The notes: generated from the sequence alone by a model not told the origin. A DNA stretch of 64,000 nt from Halodesulfovibrio sp. MK-HDV (GCF_009914765.1 NZ_WYDS01000013.1:1-64000); one strand, 5' to 3'. Counted from the stretch's first letter, positions 34,725 through 45,015 are shown. Numbers and translations are program-made.

Positions 34725-35343
34725 TTATAAAAGAGCTATTCCTTGATTGATGAGCCCTGCGGCAATTAGCCACATGATTGCGCACACCGTGCCATCAAGG
34801 ATTCGCCATGAAGAAGGCTTGCGGAATAATGGTGCAAGTGCCTGTCCTCCAAATGCGAGAGCGCCGAACCAGATTACGGAGGCGCAAACGCCGCCGATCC
34901 AGAAATAAATTCTACCGTCACCGATAAATTGTCCGCCGAGTGAACCCATAAGAACAACTGTGTCCAAATAAGTGTGCGGGTTTAAAAAGGTAACAGCCAG
35001 TGTTGTTAGCACAACATTTCGCAAAGAGCGTGTAGCATCTGAAGATGTTGTCAGTATCCCTGGTTTGCAGGCAGATTTGAAAGCGCGGAATCCGTACCAG
35101 AGTAAAAATGCAGCGCCAAAAAAAAGTGGCAAACAATCTTACGTCAGGTGAGGAAGCGACAATCTGTCCAATACTGAAAACACCAAGTCCGATAAGTAGC
35201 ATGTCGGACACGATGCACATGAGCGCGATAGTAAGATGGTGGTTTTTGCGAACACTCTGAGAGAGTAAAAAGGCATTTTGTGCCCCGATCGCCATAATTA
35301 ATCCACCGCAAGTACCAAAACCTTGAAAAAATGGAGCGAGCAT
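34725..35343 (-). pseudogene. Frameshifted LysE/ArgO-family amino-acid exporter
   Basis: The N-terminal part reads GLIMAIGAQNAFLLSQSVRKNHH, the LysE hallmark. After VRLFATFF the frame breaks and GAAFLLWYGFRAFKSA continues in another frame to ILDGTVCAIMWLIAAGLI. The break is an eight-base A tract (35118-35125, T on the coding strand); seven would restore about 205 residues with six membrane helices. The neighbouring divergent LysR gene is ArgP-like, matching the known ArgP-ArgO pair for arginine/lysine export. I chose ATG 35343 with AAGGAT upstream; a TTG at 35355 is possible. Confidence 0.85.
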
Positions 35344-35577
35344 ATCTGTTCCCAATCCTTAGCTGCATTGTAGCAATAATTCATAGTAATTCAGGTCAAT
35401 ACAGAAGGCGTCCCTTCGGCAGACAATGGGAAGTTCAGTGAGCGCTGTAACAACGGGGTGCGCTCAACACCCCGTCACCACATCTGGAACTTGTTTGCGA
35501 ACACTTATGTAGAAGAAAAATGGTTAGAAGTGAAATTCATTGTTTTGATGTTACATAAGTTTTGCTAATGTGAGCGC

Positions 35578-36465
35578 ATGATCGATTATAAACAGCTCGA
35601 AGCCTTTGCTGCCGTGGTAGAAAATGGTGGCTTTGAAAAAGCGGCAACCGTTCTGCATATTACGCAGTCAGCGGTTTCTCAGCGTATACGGTTGCTTGAA
35701 GATAGAATCGGCGCAATGCTTATTGTGCGCTCCACACCCGTGCAGCCTACTGCCATGGGACAAAAACTGCTTGGGCACTACAAGCAAGTAAGTCTCATGG
35801 AGCAGGACTTGTTTGAAGACACGCTGGGCAAGACGGCAGAAGATTATATTACGGTTCCTGTAGGTATTAATGCAGACAGTCTCGCAACGTGGATTCCCGA
35901 CACGCTGCAAGAACTCCTGACGACTACAAATATTCTTGTAGATATTCGACTGGGGGATCAGGACAAAACACATGATATGCTTAAAAACGGGGAAGTGGTA
36001 GGTTGTGTCAGTTCCCAACCCGGACCCATGCAGGGATGTAAGACTGTCTATCTCGGCAAGATGATCTATGTGTGCTGTGCTACTCCAGAGTTCGCAAGAA
36101 AATGGTTCCCGAATGGATTTTCATCAGATGCTGTTCGCGCTGCGCCTATCCTTACATATGATCGTACAGATGAGATGAACAATGAAATGCTTTCACGGTA
36201 CGGCATCCGTGCCGGTGAGTTCCCGACGCACTATGTACCGGATTCTCATATGTTTGTTGATCTGTGCAAAAAGGGGCTGGGGTACGGAATGATTCCGAGT
36301 TTGCAGATTGAAGAAGAGTTGCGAACAAAGCAGCTTGTACCAATCGTGCAAGGCTATTCTGTGACGGTAAGACTTTACTGGCATTGCTGGAATTTGCAGA
36401 CGCGTCATATCATAATGCTTACTGATGCATTTGAGAAAGTCGCAAAGTTGCATCTTTCTCGATGA
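35578..36465 (+). CDS. argP: LysR-family regulator, ArgP-like
   Basis: This 295-residue regulator has the N-terminal winged helix (YKQLEAFAAVVENGGFEKAATVLHITQSAVSQRI) characteristic of ArgP/IciA, then the effector domain (ILVDIRLGDQDKTHDML, VGCVSSQPGPMQGC, GLGYGMIPSLQIEEEL). It is divergent from the LysE-type exporter across about 230 bases, where its operator is expected. ArgP senses lysine and arginine and activates the exporter gene. The Shine-Dalgarno is weak. Confidence 0.88.
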   Translation: MIDYKQLEAFAAVVENGGFEKAATVLHITQSAVSQRIRLLEDRIGAMLIVRSTPVQPTAMGQKLLGHYKQVSLMEQDLFEDTLGKTAEDYITVPVGINADSLATWIPDTLQELLTTTNILVDIRLGDQDKTHDMLKNGEVVGCVSSQPGPMQGCKTVYLGKMIYVCCATPEFARKWFPNGFSSDAVRAAPILTYDRTDEMNNEMLSRYGIRAGEFPTHYVPDSHMFVDLCKKGLGYGMIPSLQIEEELRTKQLVPIVQGYSVTVRLYWHCWNLQTRHIIMLTDAFEKVAKLHLSR

Positions 36466-36753
36466 GTTTGGATAGACTGGCATTTTTGGCTAGTTTATGT
36501 AGTGTGTGCAGATTCTGAAAAAAGAAGAAAAGTGGTAACACATCTCTGTACAAACAGAGCATTCGTAATTACCAGTATCAGATACATATTGTCACATTAG
36601 AGTGCCAATGCTTATTTGCGTGTATAATGAGCATGTGTTATATTTCACATGCAAGTTGACTTATTAGATTATCAAAACGCTATGTTCTTACTATAGCATA
36701 TTATATGAGACTATGCGGCTCGGTTTATTACCGATTCTGCAATTGGAGGATGA

Positions 36754-38070
36754 ATGACTCAGCCTTTTAAGGATGCCGTAGGCATTTGTAAGACTATTAT
36801 GCGTAACGGATTTGATGCGTATGTTGTAAACGCACAGCTTCAGCGAGAACTGCTTGAGGGCACGGACGAAACTGAACTGGATATTGCATGCGAAGCTCCT
36901 TTCGATGAGATTCTGCGCATGTTCCCTAACGTTTCTAAAGGTACTGAACGCGGTGTTGTTGCTCTGCTGAAAGAAGCGGATATCACGTACCGTTTTTATC
37001 CTACTGATGTAGAAGATGCATCTCATCCTGAAGAAAGCATTGCCCGCATTACTCCTCACTTGCTGAAACGCATGGAAGAGAAGTTCGGCAGCATCCCTAC
37101 TCAGTACGCTTGCCCGTATGTTCCAGGTTCTGAAATGTACGAAGGCTTCGAAGACATCGCCAGCGGTGTAATTAAATTTTCAGGTATTCCGGACGAAACA
37201 TTACGCCGTAACTACCTGCTTGGTATTCGTGCTTTGCGCTTTGCTGCAAACTATGATCTGCCAATCGAAAAGAATACTTGGATTGCTATCGTAAAAGGCA
37301 CCTCCCGTATTCTTGATTACGTGCCTTCCCATAGCATTATGGAAGAATGGCGCAAAGTTGAAGCAGAGAACATGTGGCGCTTTGTTGAGCTTCTGTTCGA
37401 TTCCATGATCCTTCATGGTCTGGTGCCGGAACTTGCAGCACTTTCCCGTTGTACTCAGATTAAAAATGAAGACACCGGTGAAGAACAGACTGTATTCCAG
37501 CACACCATCGACACTATGCGTCATTACCCTGAAGAACTGCCGTTCGACTGGTTCGGTACTTTTGCAGTGCTTTGCAGCAACGTAGGTAAACTCTACACTG
37601 CTGAATTTAGCAACGACTCATGGACCTTCAACCAGTTCTGTCGTGTTGGTGCTAAAGTTACCAGAAAAATTATGGGACGCCTGTCATTCCTTCCACAGGA
37701 TATTGACCTTGTGTGTCACCTTGTAAAACATCATCAGTTTTTCCACAGCATGCTTACCGATAAAGGTATTCGTCGCTTCAAATCTCTTAACGACTACCCG
37801 CGCCTTATGGAAATGGCTCGTGCAGACGTTAAAGGTCGCGGCATTGCCCTTACCGCATTCAACCACAATATGAAGTGGCTTGAGCGCGCTGATATGCCTG
37901 AAGAAATGACTGAGCCGTTCCTTAACGGTAACGAAATCATGGAAGCAACCAGCCTCAAACCTGGTCCTCATGTTGGTATTCTGCGTGATGAGCTTCTTAA
38001 AGCTCAGATCGAAGGCAAAGTTACTTCCGTTGAAGAAGCTATTGCTTTTGTACGCGAATACAAAATGTAA
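36754..38070 (+). CDS. Degenerate CCA-transferase/HD-like protein
   Basis: This 438-residue protein resembles tRNA nucleotidyltransferases in layout. GIRALRFAANYDLPIEKNTWIAI (about 157-179) matches the neck domain and VFQHTIDTM (about 247) matches the HD-domain entry. But the catalytic head is altered: where GGxVRDxLLG...DxD is expected it reads VNAQLQRELLEGTDETELDIA (about 25-45). The HD motif reads LCSNVGK (about 273-279) instead of HDIGK. Catalysis is therefore unlikely, and an RNA-binding or regulatory role is possible. GGAGGA lies upstream of the ATG and a strong terminator follows the stop. Confidence 0.72.
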   Translation: MTQPFKDAVGICKTIMRNGFDAYVVNAQLQRELLEGTDETELDIACEAPFDEILRMFPNVSKGTERGVVALLKEADITYRFYPTDVEDASHPEESIARITPHLLKRMEEKFGSIPTQYACPYVPGSEMYEGFEDIASGVIKFSGIPDETLRRNYLLGIRALRFAANYDLPIEKNTWIAIVKGTSRILDYVPSHSIMEEWRKVEAENMWRFVELLFDSMILHGLVPELAALSRCTQIKNEDTGEEQTVFQHTIDTMRHYPEELPFDWFGTFAVLCSNVGKLYTAEFSNDSWTFNQFCRVGAKVTRKIMGRLSFLPQDIDLVCHLVKHHQFFHSMLTDKGIRRFKSLNDYPRLMEMARADVKGRGIALTAFNHNMKWLERADMPEEMTEPFLNGNEIMEATSLKPGPHVGILRDELLKAQIEGKVTSVEEAIAFVREYKM

Positions 38071-38122
38071 GTTGAGTTTGAGATAAACTAGCACATCGCT
38101 GTGTTACTCAAAAATGCTATTC

Positions 38123-38157
38123 AGGCCGGACAACATATGTTGTCCGGCCTTTTTTTA
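38123..38157 (+). terminator. Intrinsic terminator
   Basis: The perfect stem AGGCCGGACAACA with TGTTGTCCGGCCT is followed by seven T, about 50 bases after the CCA-transferase-like gene. Confidence 0.92.
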
Positions 38158-38275
38158 TGCTGCAATATATCATTTAACTTGCTAGCGAGTTGTCAGATTT
38201 TAGACTAGGACTGTCCGATTTTTTTATTGGCTGTCAGCACAACTGCTGAGGGTAAACTAAGACAGGAAGGTATAA

Positions 38276-38674
38276 ATGAGTACTCGTAGACAATTCATAG
38301 CTGGCGCAGCAATGCTTGCCGGTGTTTCTGTTATTAAGGCTGTTCCGGCGTATGCGTGGGATTTTGCACTGGATAAGGGGATTATCTATACCGATACGCA
38401 GCTTGGAATGTGGGAAGGTAAGCAAGCAACTCATGTGCCACTCGTAGAAACAAATGACATGGAAGTAACTGTAATTACTCCGCACCCAATGAGTGAAGAG
38501 CATTACATAGTGCGGCACACCATTGTAGACGAGAACGGTGAAGTGGTGCATGCAAAGACATTTTCATGGAAAGATGATCCTATGTCCAAAACCATATTGA
38601 AGAAAAAAGGCAAGTTTGTAGCAACAAGCTTCTGTAATCTCCACGATATGTGGATAAAAGAATTTACCATGTAA
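38276..38674 (+). CDS. Tat-exported superoxide reductase (desulfoferrodoxin/neelaredoxin family)
   Basis: The 132-residue protein opens with a twin-arginine signal (STRRQFIAGAAMLAGVSV) and AYA cleavage site. The Fe site is complete: THVP, HPMSEEH and CNLHDMW supply four His and one Cys. There is no N-terminal desulforedoxin FeS4 domain, so it is the one-iron type. It would reduce superoxide in the periplasm, protecting exposed metalloenzymes. The glutamate before the first His is offset (EGKQATH), so the usual EKH triad is altered. It is followed nine bases later by a dispersed element. Confidence 0.9.
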   Translation: MSTRRQFIAGAAMLAGVSVIKAVPAYAWDFALDKGIIYTDTQLGMWEGKQATHVPLVETNDMEVTVITPHPMSEEHYIVRHTIVDENGEVVHAKTFSWKDDPMSKTILKKKGKFVATSFCNLHDMWIKEFTM

Positions 38675-38682
38675 GCTTCTGT

Positions 38683-38755
38683 TGTCTCCGACGGGCAAGG
38701 GCTCTGCCCCTTGCATCCCCGCAAGGGGGTATCCCCCTTGACCCAATTAGGGTTT
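38683..38755 (+). repeat. GC-rich dispersed 3'-UTR element downstream of the superoxide reductase
   Basis: It reads GTCTCCGACGGGCAAGGGCTC, then TGCCCCTTGCATCCCCGCAAGG and CCCCCTTGACCCAATTA. It resembles 83-175 and mirrors 38900-38975. Confidence 0.75.
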
Positions 38756-38806
38756 TGATGATTGGGAAGAGGGTGACAACTATTTGCTTTTCTTAGTTCA
38801 AACGAT

Positions 38807-38856
38807 AAATGGGAGCTGAAAAACTTGGCAATCAAGTTTTTCAGCTCCCATTTTTA
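38807..38856. terminator. Bidirectional intrinsic terminator
   Basis: A 17-base stem (GGGAGCTGAAAAACTTG with CAAGTTTTTCAGCTCCC) with a T tract on the plus side and a shorter one on the minus side, between the convergent superoxide reductase and pyrC genes. Confidence 0.88.
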
Positions 38857-38899
38857 TGTACTTATGTGGCGTAATGACGGGCGAAACTAACAGGGATTG

Positions 38900-38975
38900 T
38901 TAACCTCGCAGTCGAGAGGGCGTCCCTCTCGTGGGGCGCAGGGGCAAAGCCCCGCCCGCCGGAGGCTAAGGTTAA
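38900..38975 (-). repeat. GC-rich dispersed 3'-UTR element downstream of pyrC
   Basis: The plus strand reads CGCAGTCGAGAGGGCGTCC, then GCAGGGGCAAAGCCCCGCC and CGCCGGAGGC, which on the minus strand is GCCTCCGGCGGGC right after the pyrC stop. Confidence 0.72.
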
Positions 38976-38981
38976 CTCTAC

Positions 38982-40247
38982 CTAAACAACACGTGTTCCG
39001 CCAAGCCAGTGAGCTTTGACGCGACCTTTAAGGGAAGTGTTGAGGAACGGAGTATTTTTGCCTTTTGAGAACATGGCGTCTTCGGTCATCTTCCATTCTT
39101 CTTTTGGATCGAAGAGGAAGAAGTCTGCTATGTCACCTTCTGCGAAAGTGTTAAGCGGAAGCTTAAAGATTGCAGCAGGTTTCTCAGCCCACATTTTGAT
39201 GAATTCATCTTCTGTAATGGTGCCGTCTTCTACCTGCGTCCATGTAAGTGCTACCGCGCTGTCCATACCAGAGATACCGTTCGGAGCGCCCTCAATCGGG
39301 TGCTCTTTTTCGTGGTCGGCATGTGGAGCATGGTCGGTTACGAAAATATCGACGGTACCGTCTTTCACAGCCTCCTTCATGGCAAGGCGATCTTCTTCGC
39401 TACGCAATGGAGGGTTTACTTTTGCGGCAGTGGAGTAATTGCTGAGAATTTCATCTGTAAGAATCAGGTAGTGCGGGCAGGTTTCTGCCGTCACTTTTAC
39501 GCCTCTGGTTTTTGCCCAGCGGATAAGATCTACAGATTGTTTGCAGCTTACGTGCGCGAGGTGAACTGGTAAGTCCAGAAATTCTGCGAGCAGAATATCC
39601 CGCGCAACCTGCATGGACTCGGCAACGACTGGCTGTCCTTTTAGACCGATGGCTTCGCTTACTGCGCCTTCGTTCATGTGGCAGTCTTTGGCAAGAGTCG
39701 GATCTTCGCAGTGATCAATGACGGTCAGCCCGAAGGTTGCTGCGTATTCCATGCAATGACGGAACATTTCGGCACCGCCCACTGGTACGCCGTCGTTGGA
39801 TATTGCGACACAACCGGCTTCAGCAAGTTCGCCCATCGGCGCGAGTTCTTTACCTTTCAGGCCGATTGTTGCTGCACCGATAGGGTAGAGATATGGACCG
39901 TTAGGCCATGTCTGCTGTGCACGCTGGAGCATCGCTTCAGTAACGGATGCGCAATCGTTGGTAGGTTTGGTGTTTGCCATAGCCATTACACCGCCGAAAC
40001 CGCCGTGCGCTGCAGCTGCAAGACCGGATTCAATGTCTTCTTTGTATTCAAAGCCCGGTTCACGCAGGTGAACATGGCAGTCGTAAAAGCTTGGGAATAC
40101 GATAAGCCCTGTTGCGTCTACAACTTCGGTATCTTCCGGTGCTGAAATTTCACCGTGTGGTGTGACAGATACGATGGTGGAGCCGGAAACAAGAATATCT
40201 ACGGAAGTTCCACGAAGCAGACCATTGGAGATAAACAAATTGGTCAT
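38982..40247 (-). CDS. pyrC: Dihydroorotase
   Basis: This 421-residue amidohydrolase closes carbamoyl-aspartate to dihydroorotate. The metal motif FYDCHVHLREPG (about 53-64) is followed by the carbamylated-lysine region, VIDHCEDP and FVTDHAPH. It is the type I (PyrC/AllB-like) enzyme. It begins two bases after the pyrB stop, so pyrB and pyrC are one operon and may form an ATCase-DHOase complex, as described in some bacteria with class A ATCase. Confidence 0.95.
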   Translation of the reverse strand: MTNLFISNGLLRGTSVDILVSGSTIVSVTPHGEISAPEDTEVVDATGLIVFPSFYDCHVHLREPGFEYKEDIESGLAAAAHGGFGGVMAMANTKPTNDCASVTEAMLQRAQQTWPNGPYLYPIGAATIGLKGKELAPMGELAEAGCVAISNDGVPVGGAEMFRHCMEYAATFGLTVIDHCEDPTLAKDCHMNEGAVSEAIGLKGQPVVAESMQVARDILLAEFLDLPVHLAHVSCKQSVDLIRWAKTRGVKVTAETCPHYLILTDEILSNYSTAAKVNPPLRSEEDRLAMKEAVKDGTVDIFVTDHAPHADHEKEHPIEGAPNGISGMDSAVALTWTQVEDGTITEDEFIKMWAEKPAAIFKLPLNTFAEGDIADFFLFDPKEEWKMTEDAMFSKGKNTPFLNTSLKGRVKAHWLGGTRVV

Positions 40248-40249
40248 GG

Positions 40250-41203
40250 CTATACTCCTTTGTCTTTACGGGTTGCGTGGAGGTACAGGATCGCCATTCG
40301 AGTGGCTACACCTGCGGATACCTGATTAAGTACACTGCTGTCTTTGCAGTCAGCAAGGTCTGAGGCAATTTCAAGCCCTCTGTTCATAGGTCCCGGGTGA
40401 AGGATTTTAGCACCTTCAGCCGCCATTTCCATATGATTTGAGGTAAGGCAGTACATGCGCGCGTATTCGTTGAGATCAGGCAATAAGCCCGCCTGCTGAC
40501 GTTCCAGCTGCAAGCGAAGACACATTACTGCATCTACGCCTTCAACGGCTTTGGTCAAGTCGTTAAAGACTTCAACAGGCCATGTATGCACGGTTTTAGG
40601 CAACAGGGTACGCGGTGCACATAGTCTAACCTTAACACCCTGACGGGTGAGCAGGTTGATGTTGGAACGTGCAACGCGGCTGTGCTTAACATCGCCGAGA
40701 ATAAGGATGGTTTTTCCTTTGTACTCGTTGTTCCATGCTCTGCGCAGAGTAAAGTTATCCAGAATTGCCTGAGTCGGGTGGGCATGACAGCCGTCACCAG
40801 CATTAACTACAGCGCAGTCCAGACGTTCCGCGATGAACTGTGCTGCGCCGTTTGCTTTGTGGCGCAAAACGATAACATCAGGGTTCATAGCTTCCAGCGT
40901 CAGGGCAGTATCTTTAAGGCTTTCGCCTTTTGTTAGACTTGAACTGCTGCTGGATAGTGAAAAAGTATCGGCAGACAAGCGCTTGCCTGCAACGTCGAAT
41001 GAGGTCTTTGTCCGCGTACTAGGCTCTGCAAAGAAGAGCACAACGCTTTTACCCTTGAGGGTCGGAACCTTCTTAATAGGGCGTTGGTTGATTTCGTGAA
41101 ATTGCTCGGCTGTATCGAGAAGATGAGAGACTTCTTCGAGTGACAGCTGACTAACGTCCAAAAGGTCTTTGTGCGGCCAGATGAAGTGTTTTTCTTGTGG
41201 CAT
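40250..41203 (-). CDS. pyrB: Aspartate carbamoyltransferase catalytic subunit
   Basis: The 317-residue enzyme condenses carbamoyl phosphate with aspartate. The carbamoyl-phosphate loop [13 protein letters not shown] (about 54-66), the second-subunit loop [25 protein letters not shown] and [11 protein letters not shown] are all present. No pyrI regulatory subunit is nearby. It precedes pyrC and follows an aminohydrolase gene by about 46 bases on the same strand. Confidence 0.96.
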   Translation of the reverse strand: MPQEKHFIWPHKDLLDVSQLSLEEVSHLLDTAEQFHEINQRPIKKVPTLKGKSVVLFFAEPSTRTKTSFDVAGKRLSADTFSLSSSSSSLTKGESLKDTALTLEAMNPDVIVLRHKANGAAQFIAERLDCAVVNAGDGCHAHPTQAILDNFTLRRAWNNEYKGKTILILGDVKHSRVARSNINLLTRQGVKVRLCAPRTLLPKTVHTWPVEVFNDLTKAVEGVDAVMCLRLQLERQQAGLLPDLNEYARMYCLTSNHMEMAAEGAKILHPGPMNRGLEIASDLADCKDSSVLNQVSAGVATRMAILYLHATRKDKGV

Positions 41204-41249
41204 TTCATTTTCTCTGGTTTGCGGGCAACGCCCATGATGATTTGGAGGA

Positions 41250-42443
41250 CTAAAAGTCTTCCGGCAAAATAGCGTATTGGAATCGTTTGCCTTTCGACAA
41301 CGTTCCTAGTTCATTCGTAATGCCCAGTGCTTTGGCGCCTGCAATAGTAAGCATGCGTAACAATGCACCGGTCGGTATATCGAAATTGTCGCGCAGGTAG
41401 CGCGCTTCATTCCAAAGGTTAAGGTCATGGTTCGAAGCAAGGCTGTCTGTACCAATGGTCAGTTGTAGACCTGCTTCTAGAAAATTGCGTACTGGTGCTG
41501 TACCTACACCTATAAGTTTGTTTGAACGCGGGCACAGGCATACGGTTGTTTCACTTTCTCGAAGAATTTCTATGTCGTCTGGTGTGCAATGCACGCAATG
41601 GACGGCGATAGTGGATTTATCCAGCAGGCCGAGGTGCTTTGCATATGGTACTGCGCGCATTTGAGGCGGTGTAAAATTTTTAGGAAGAACTCTGCGTGAA
41701 AGTTGTTCTTTAAAACGACCGGTACCCTTGGTCAGCAGCTCTTCCTCGCCGGGGTGTTCAGCAAGGTGGACAGAAAAATACCGCTCACTAGAGCGGCACC
41801 ATTGTTTAGCAACAACCAACGCATCAGGGCTGGTAGAGTAGAGAGCGTGACCGGAAAGAGTCATCCATCGTTTTTTGGCTTCGCTTGGTAATTCGTCAGC
41901 AGCAGAAGGGAATAAGTCTTCTGCACTCAAAGTACCGGAGGCAAGGTTTGGAAAATTGTATCCAAACACTTCAAACTGGATATGACAGCTAAGATTGCGA
42001 GCAGTAACAGCATCATACACGGCTTTAGGCGCGCGTCCGTTAACGTCTGCAATATGCGCTGTGCCGCTTTCTGCCATTTCAGAAATTGCGGATTCAAGAC
42101 TTTGAGCATCAACCGGATTTGCCATGAGCGGCAGGGCTGATTCAATCCATGTCTCAAATCCTTCACCAAAGATTGCTTTGCCTTTCAGGTGCGCAAGTTC
42201 CAGATGATTATGGCAGTTAATGAGAGCAGGCATCAGAGTTACATCGCCTAAATCTTCAGCTTCTATTTTGTAGGCTTTTGAAAAGTCGCTGAACGAAAGA
42301 ACGTCCACAATAGTTGAACTACTGTGGACGATAACGCCGTCTTCAATGACATCTGGAAAAGAGTAATACCCCGAATCTGTTCGGGGGGAAGTGTTATGGC
42401 CTTCCATAGTGAGGATGCGACTAGCGCGGATGGCATTGAGCAT
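41250..42443 (-). CDS. Amidohydrolase of the aminohydrolase (SsnA/MtaD-like) family
   Basis: This protein of about 397 residues carries [15 protein letters not shown] for the HxH metal pair, [32 protein letters not shown] and [18 protein letters not shown] for the final aspartate, so the Zn/Fe site is complete. Relatives deaminate S-adenosylhomocysteine, 5'-methylthioadenosine or related nucleosides, and the exact substrate is unknown. I chose [15 protein letters not shown] as start because it matches the family N-terminus; a GTG at 42491 is possible and neither has a good Shine-Dalgarno. It heads the pyrBC transcript. Confidence 0.85.
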   Translation of the reverse strand: MLNAIRASRILTMEGHNTSPRTDSGYYSFPDVIEDGVIVHSSSTIVDVLSFSDFSKAYKIEAEDLGDVTLMPALINCHNHLELAHLKGKAIFGEGFETWIESALPLMANPVDAQSLESAISEMAESGTAHIADVNGRAPKAVYDAVTARNLSCHIQFEVFGYNFPNLASGTLSAEDLFPSAADELPSEAKKRWMTLSGHALYSTSPDALVVAKQWCRSSERYFSVHLAEHPGEEELLTKGTGRFKEQLSRRVLPKNFTPPQMRAVPYAKHLGLLDKSTIAVHCVHCTPDDIEILRESETTVCLCPRSNKLIGVGTAPVRNFLEAGLQLTIGTDSLASNHDLNLWNEARYLRDNFDIPTGALLRMLTIAGAKALGITNELGTLSKGKRFQYAILPEDF

Positions 42444-42491
42444 TGAAAAAATTTGTTGGTTATATGTGGTTAAAATTTGGCGTACCGCCAC

Positions 42492-42892
42492 ACATTCGAA
42501 TCACATATGTTCAGAGCTTTGTAAAGGAGAGAATGGGGTTGTCTGGAATCTCAATTAATTTTTTGTTCTAGCCATTGTAAGCAACATGGCTATTCATCGC
42601 ACGTTAAAAGGAATGTGGAACAATGTTGGGTAGAAACTCTTGGATTGATGGCATTTAGTATTGAGTGTGCAAACACTGTTGGTAAGTAGGTAGTAACTTT
42701 AATTCTCAAAAAAAATTAAGATCATTAAATCTATTGCCGAAATATATGATAAGTAGAGGCACATGATTAATAGTGTTTAATGAAAAATCATCTTGTTTTA
42801 CTCTGTAATTGAAGAGAGTTTACATTGGTATTTGTCAATATGCATTCAAGATTGGTTATGTTTATTAATAAATAGTTATTTTTGGGGGAATA
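42492..42892. other. AT-rich divergent intergenic region
   Basis: The interval lies between the aminohydrolase and the chemoreceptor gene. It is AT-rich with no hairpin followed by T and no open frame that I can support. GGGGG precedes the chemoreceptor ATG. Confidence 0.4.
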
Positions 42893-44986
42893 ATGTTTAA
42901 AAGTATTAAGGCGAAAGTCACCGCCTTGGTTATGATTGCTGCGTTGTCTTCGGTTTTGTTGGTTTTAGTTATTTCAAATGCCATTGTACGCGAAGATGCA
43001 ATAGACTCTTTTGGAGCATCATCAAAAACTGATGCTTTTCTTGTAGAAAATATTGTAAGCAGCTTTTTTTCTGATGCCATAAATACAACAAAAGAGCTTG
43101 CGTTGTTAGAAGAGCTACAAATGGCAACAGGAGCACTGACATTTAACCATACGATTCAGTCTGACATCAATTTTACTTCTAAAGAACTACCGCAGCTTGA
43201 GCGCCGTATTGCAGGTGTACTTTCCAACGCGCGTGCAGCGCATTCAAGTTACGAGCTCGTGTACTATGGCAGTAGTACAGGCGGGTTTATTATGTCCGAT
43301 CCTACGGCATTGCCTGCGAAGTATGATCCTCGTCAGCGCCCGTGGTATAAGGCAGCAGTTGCCTCTTCTTCCGGATCAGCTGTCTCCAAGGCTTATCAGA
43401 GTACAGCCGGTATGCCTGTGGCAAGTACCATGACAGTTGTGCGCGGTCAGCAAGGTGAAGTGCTTGGGGTGGTTGCGATTGATGTTCAGCTTTCTATGCT
43501 GGTACGCATGATGAAGAATATTAAGATTGGTGAAACCGGTCGGGTACTGCTTCTTGAAAATGATGGAACCATTCTAGCCGCTCCGGGCTATGACAACCTG
43601 ATCATGAAACGGATAGGTTCGACCGGAAACGCAGAACTAGACTTCCTCGCAGGTAAACAGGACGGTATGTATGAGGTCAAAGCTGAGAAAGGTCAGCAGT
43701 TGGCACGTATGCATACTGTGTCAGCAACCGGCCACAAGCTACTTGTTATTAAGGATGAAAGTGAAGTCGTCGAGGCTGCTGATGCGAGTTTGCTCGCAAC
43801 GCTAGTTGTAGGTTTTGGCGTGACATTAGTAATTGGCTTAATAGCGTACTTCTTTGTGTTGCGAACGTTGAAGCCGCTATACAGCGTTATTAATTCTGCA
43901 AAAGAAGTAAGCAAAGGGGAATACAACAAAGTTCCTCCAGAGTCTGAATTCTCAGGCGAGTTGCTTGATTTGCACTGTGCTTTAAAAGAAATGGTTGGCA
44001 GCCTTGTAAGCTCAATCCAGATGGCTGATCATAAAACTGAAGAGGCAGAAGAACAGACTTTACGAGCTAGTGAAGCTCTTGATGCAGCCGCAGAGGCACA
44101 AGCACAAGCGGAAGTTGCGCGTAAAGAAGGGTTGAATCAGGCCGCGGGTCAGCTTGAGGCTATCGTTTCTAACATTGGTTCTGTTTCTGAAGAGCTTTCG
44201 TTACTCGTTGAACAAACTCGAAGTGGTACGGAGCGTCAGGCTGCACGTAGCGGTGAAACCGCAACGGCAATGGAGCAGATGAATACTGCCGTGATGGAAG
44301 TTGCACGCAATGCCTCCGATGCTGCTCAGCATTCAGAAGTTATGCATGAAAGTGTTATACATGAAGCAGATGCAGTGATGGAAGTTGTGAGTGCTATTGA
44401 TGATGTTGCAGTTAGGTCTGAAAAAATGATGGAGAGTCTTGGTGCTCTTGGCGAAAATGCACAGGGTATCGGTCAAATTATGGATGTGATTTCAGATATT
44501 GCCGATCAAACAAATCTACTTGCATTAAACGCTGCAATTGAGGCAGCCCGAGCAGGAGAAGCTGGTCGCGGTTTTGCGGTGGTTGCTGATGAAGTACGAA
44601 AACTTGCTGAAAAGACTATGCAGGCAACTTCTGAAGTAGGAAAAGCTGTACATGCTATTCAGCAGGGAACAATCCAGAATATTGATGCTATGAAGCAGAC
44701 AACAGATGTAGTTGTGAACTGTACAAGCCTTGCGAAAGAAGCAGGGGATGCTTTGGCGAATATGACAACTATGATTGAAGGATCAACAGATATGGTTCGT
44801 GTAATAGCTACAGCATCTGAAGAGCAGTCTGCAACGAGTGAAGAAATTAATTCGAGTGTTGAGGAAGTAACTCGTCTGGCTGACGAAATGGCGACCTCTG
44901 CAGGAGACTCCGCGAGGACAATGGCGACATTAGCGAATTTATCGGATGAACTTAATGGCGTGATTGTCACATTAAAGCAGGATTAA
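42893..44986 (+). CDS. Methyl-accepting chemotaxis protein with dCache sensor
   Basis: This 697-residue receptor has TM1 at about 8-28, a periplasmic dCache domain ([21 protein letters not shown] is the typical ligand-pocket stretch), TM2 at about 300-322, HAMP and a coiled signalling domain. The hairpin tip reads [22 protein letters not shown] with [19 protein letters not shown] Glu/Ala-rich coiled coil (about 380-425) precedes the signalling part. dCache receptors usually sense amino acids or small carboxylates. There is no C-terminal CheR-tether pentapeptide. Monocistronic, with a terminator following. Confidence 0.94.
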   Translation: MFKSIKAKVTALVMIAALSSVLLVLVISNAIVREDAIDSFGASSKTDAFLVENIVSSFFSDAINTTKELALLEELQMATGALTFNHTIQSDINFTSKELPQLERRIAGVLSNARAAHSSYELVYYGSSTGGFIMSDPTALPAKYDPRQRPWYKAAVASSSGSAVSKAYQSTAGMPVASTMTVVRGQQGEVLGVVAIDVQLSMLVRMMKNIKIGETGRVLLLENDGTILAAPGYDNLIMKRIGSTGNAELDFLAGKQDGMYEVKAEKGQQLARMHTVSATGHKLLVIKDESEVVEAADASLLATLVVGFGVTLVIGLIAYFFVLRTLKPLYSVINSAKEVSKGEYNKVPPESEFSGELLDLHCALKEMVGSLVSSIQMADHKTEEAEEQTLRASEALDAAAEAQAQAEVARKEGLNQAAGQLEAIVSNIGSVSEELSLLVEQTRSGTERQAARSGETATAMEQMNTAVMEVARNASDAAQHSEVMHESVIHEADAVMEVVSAIDDVAVRSEKMMESLGALGENAQGIGQIMDVISDIADQTNLLALNAAIEAARAGEAGRGFAVVADEVRKLAEKTMQATSEVGKAVHAIQQGTIQNIDAMKQTTDVVVNCTSLAKEAGDALANMTTMIEGSTDMVRVIATASEEQSATSEEINSSVEEVTRLADEMATSAGDSARTMATLANLSDELNGVIVTLKQD

Positions 44987-45015
44987 CTCTGCTCAGTCAG
45001 TAACAGTATGAATTC

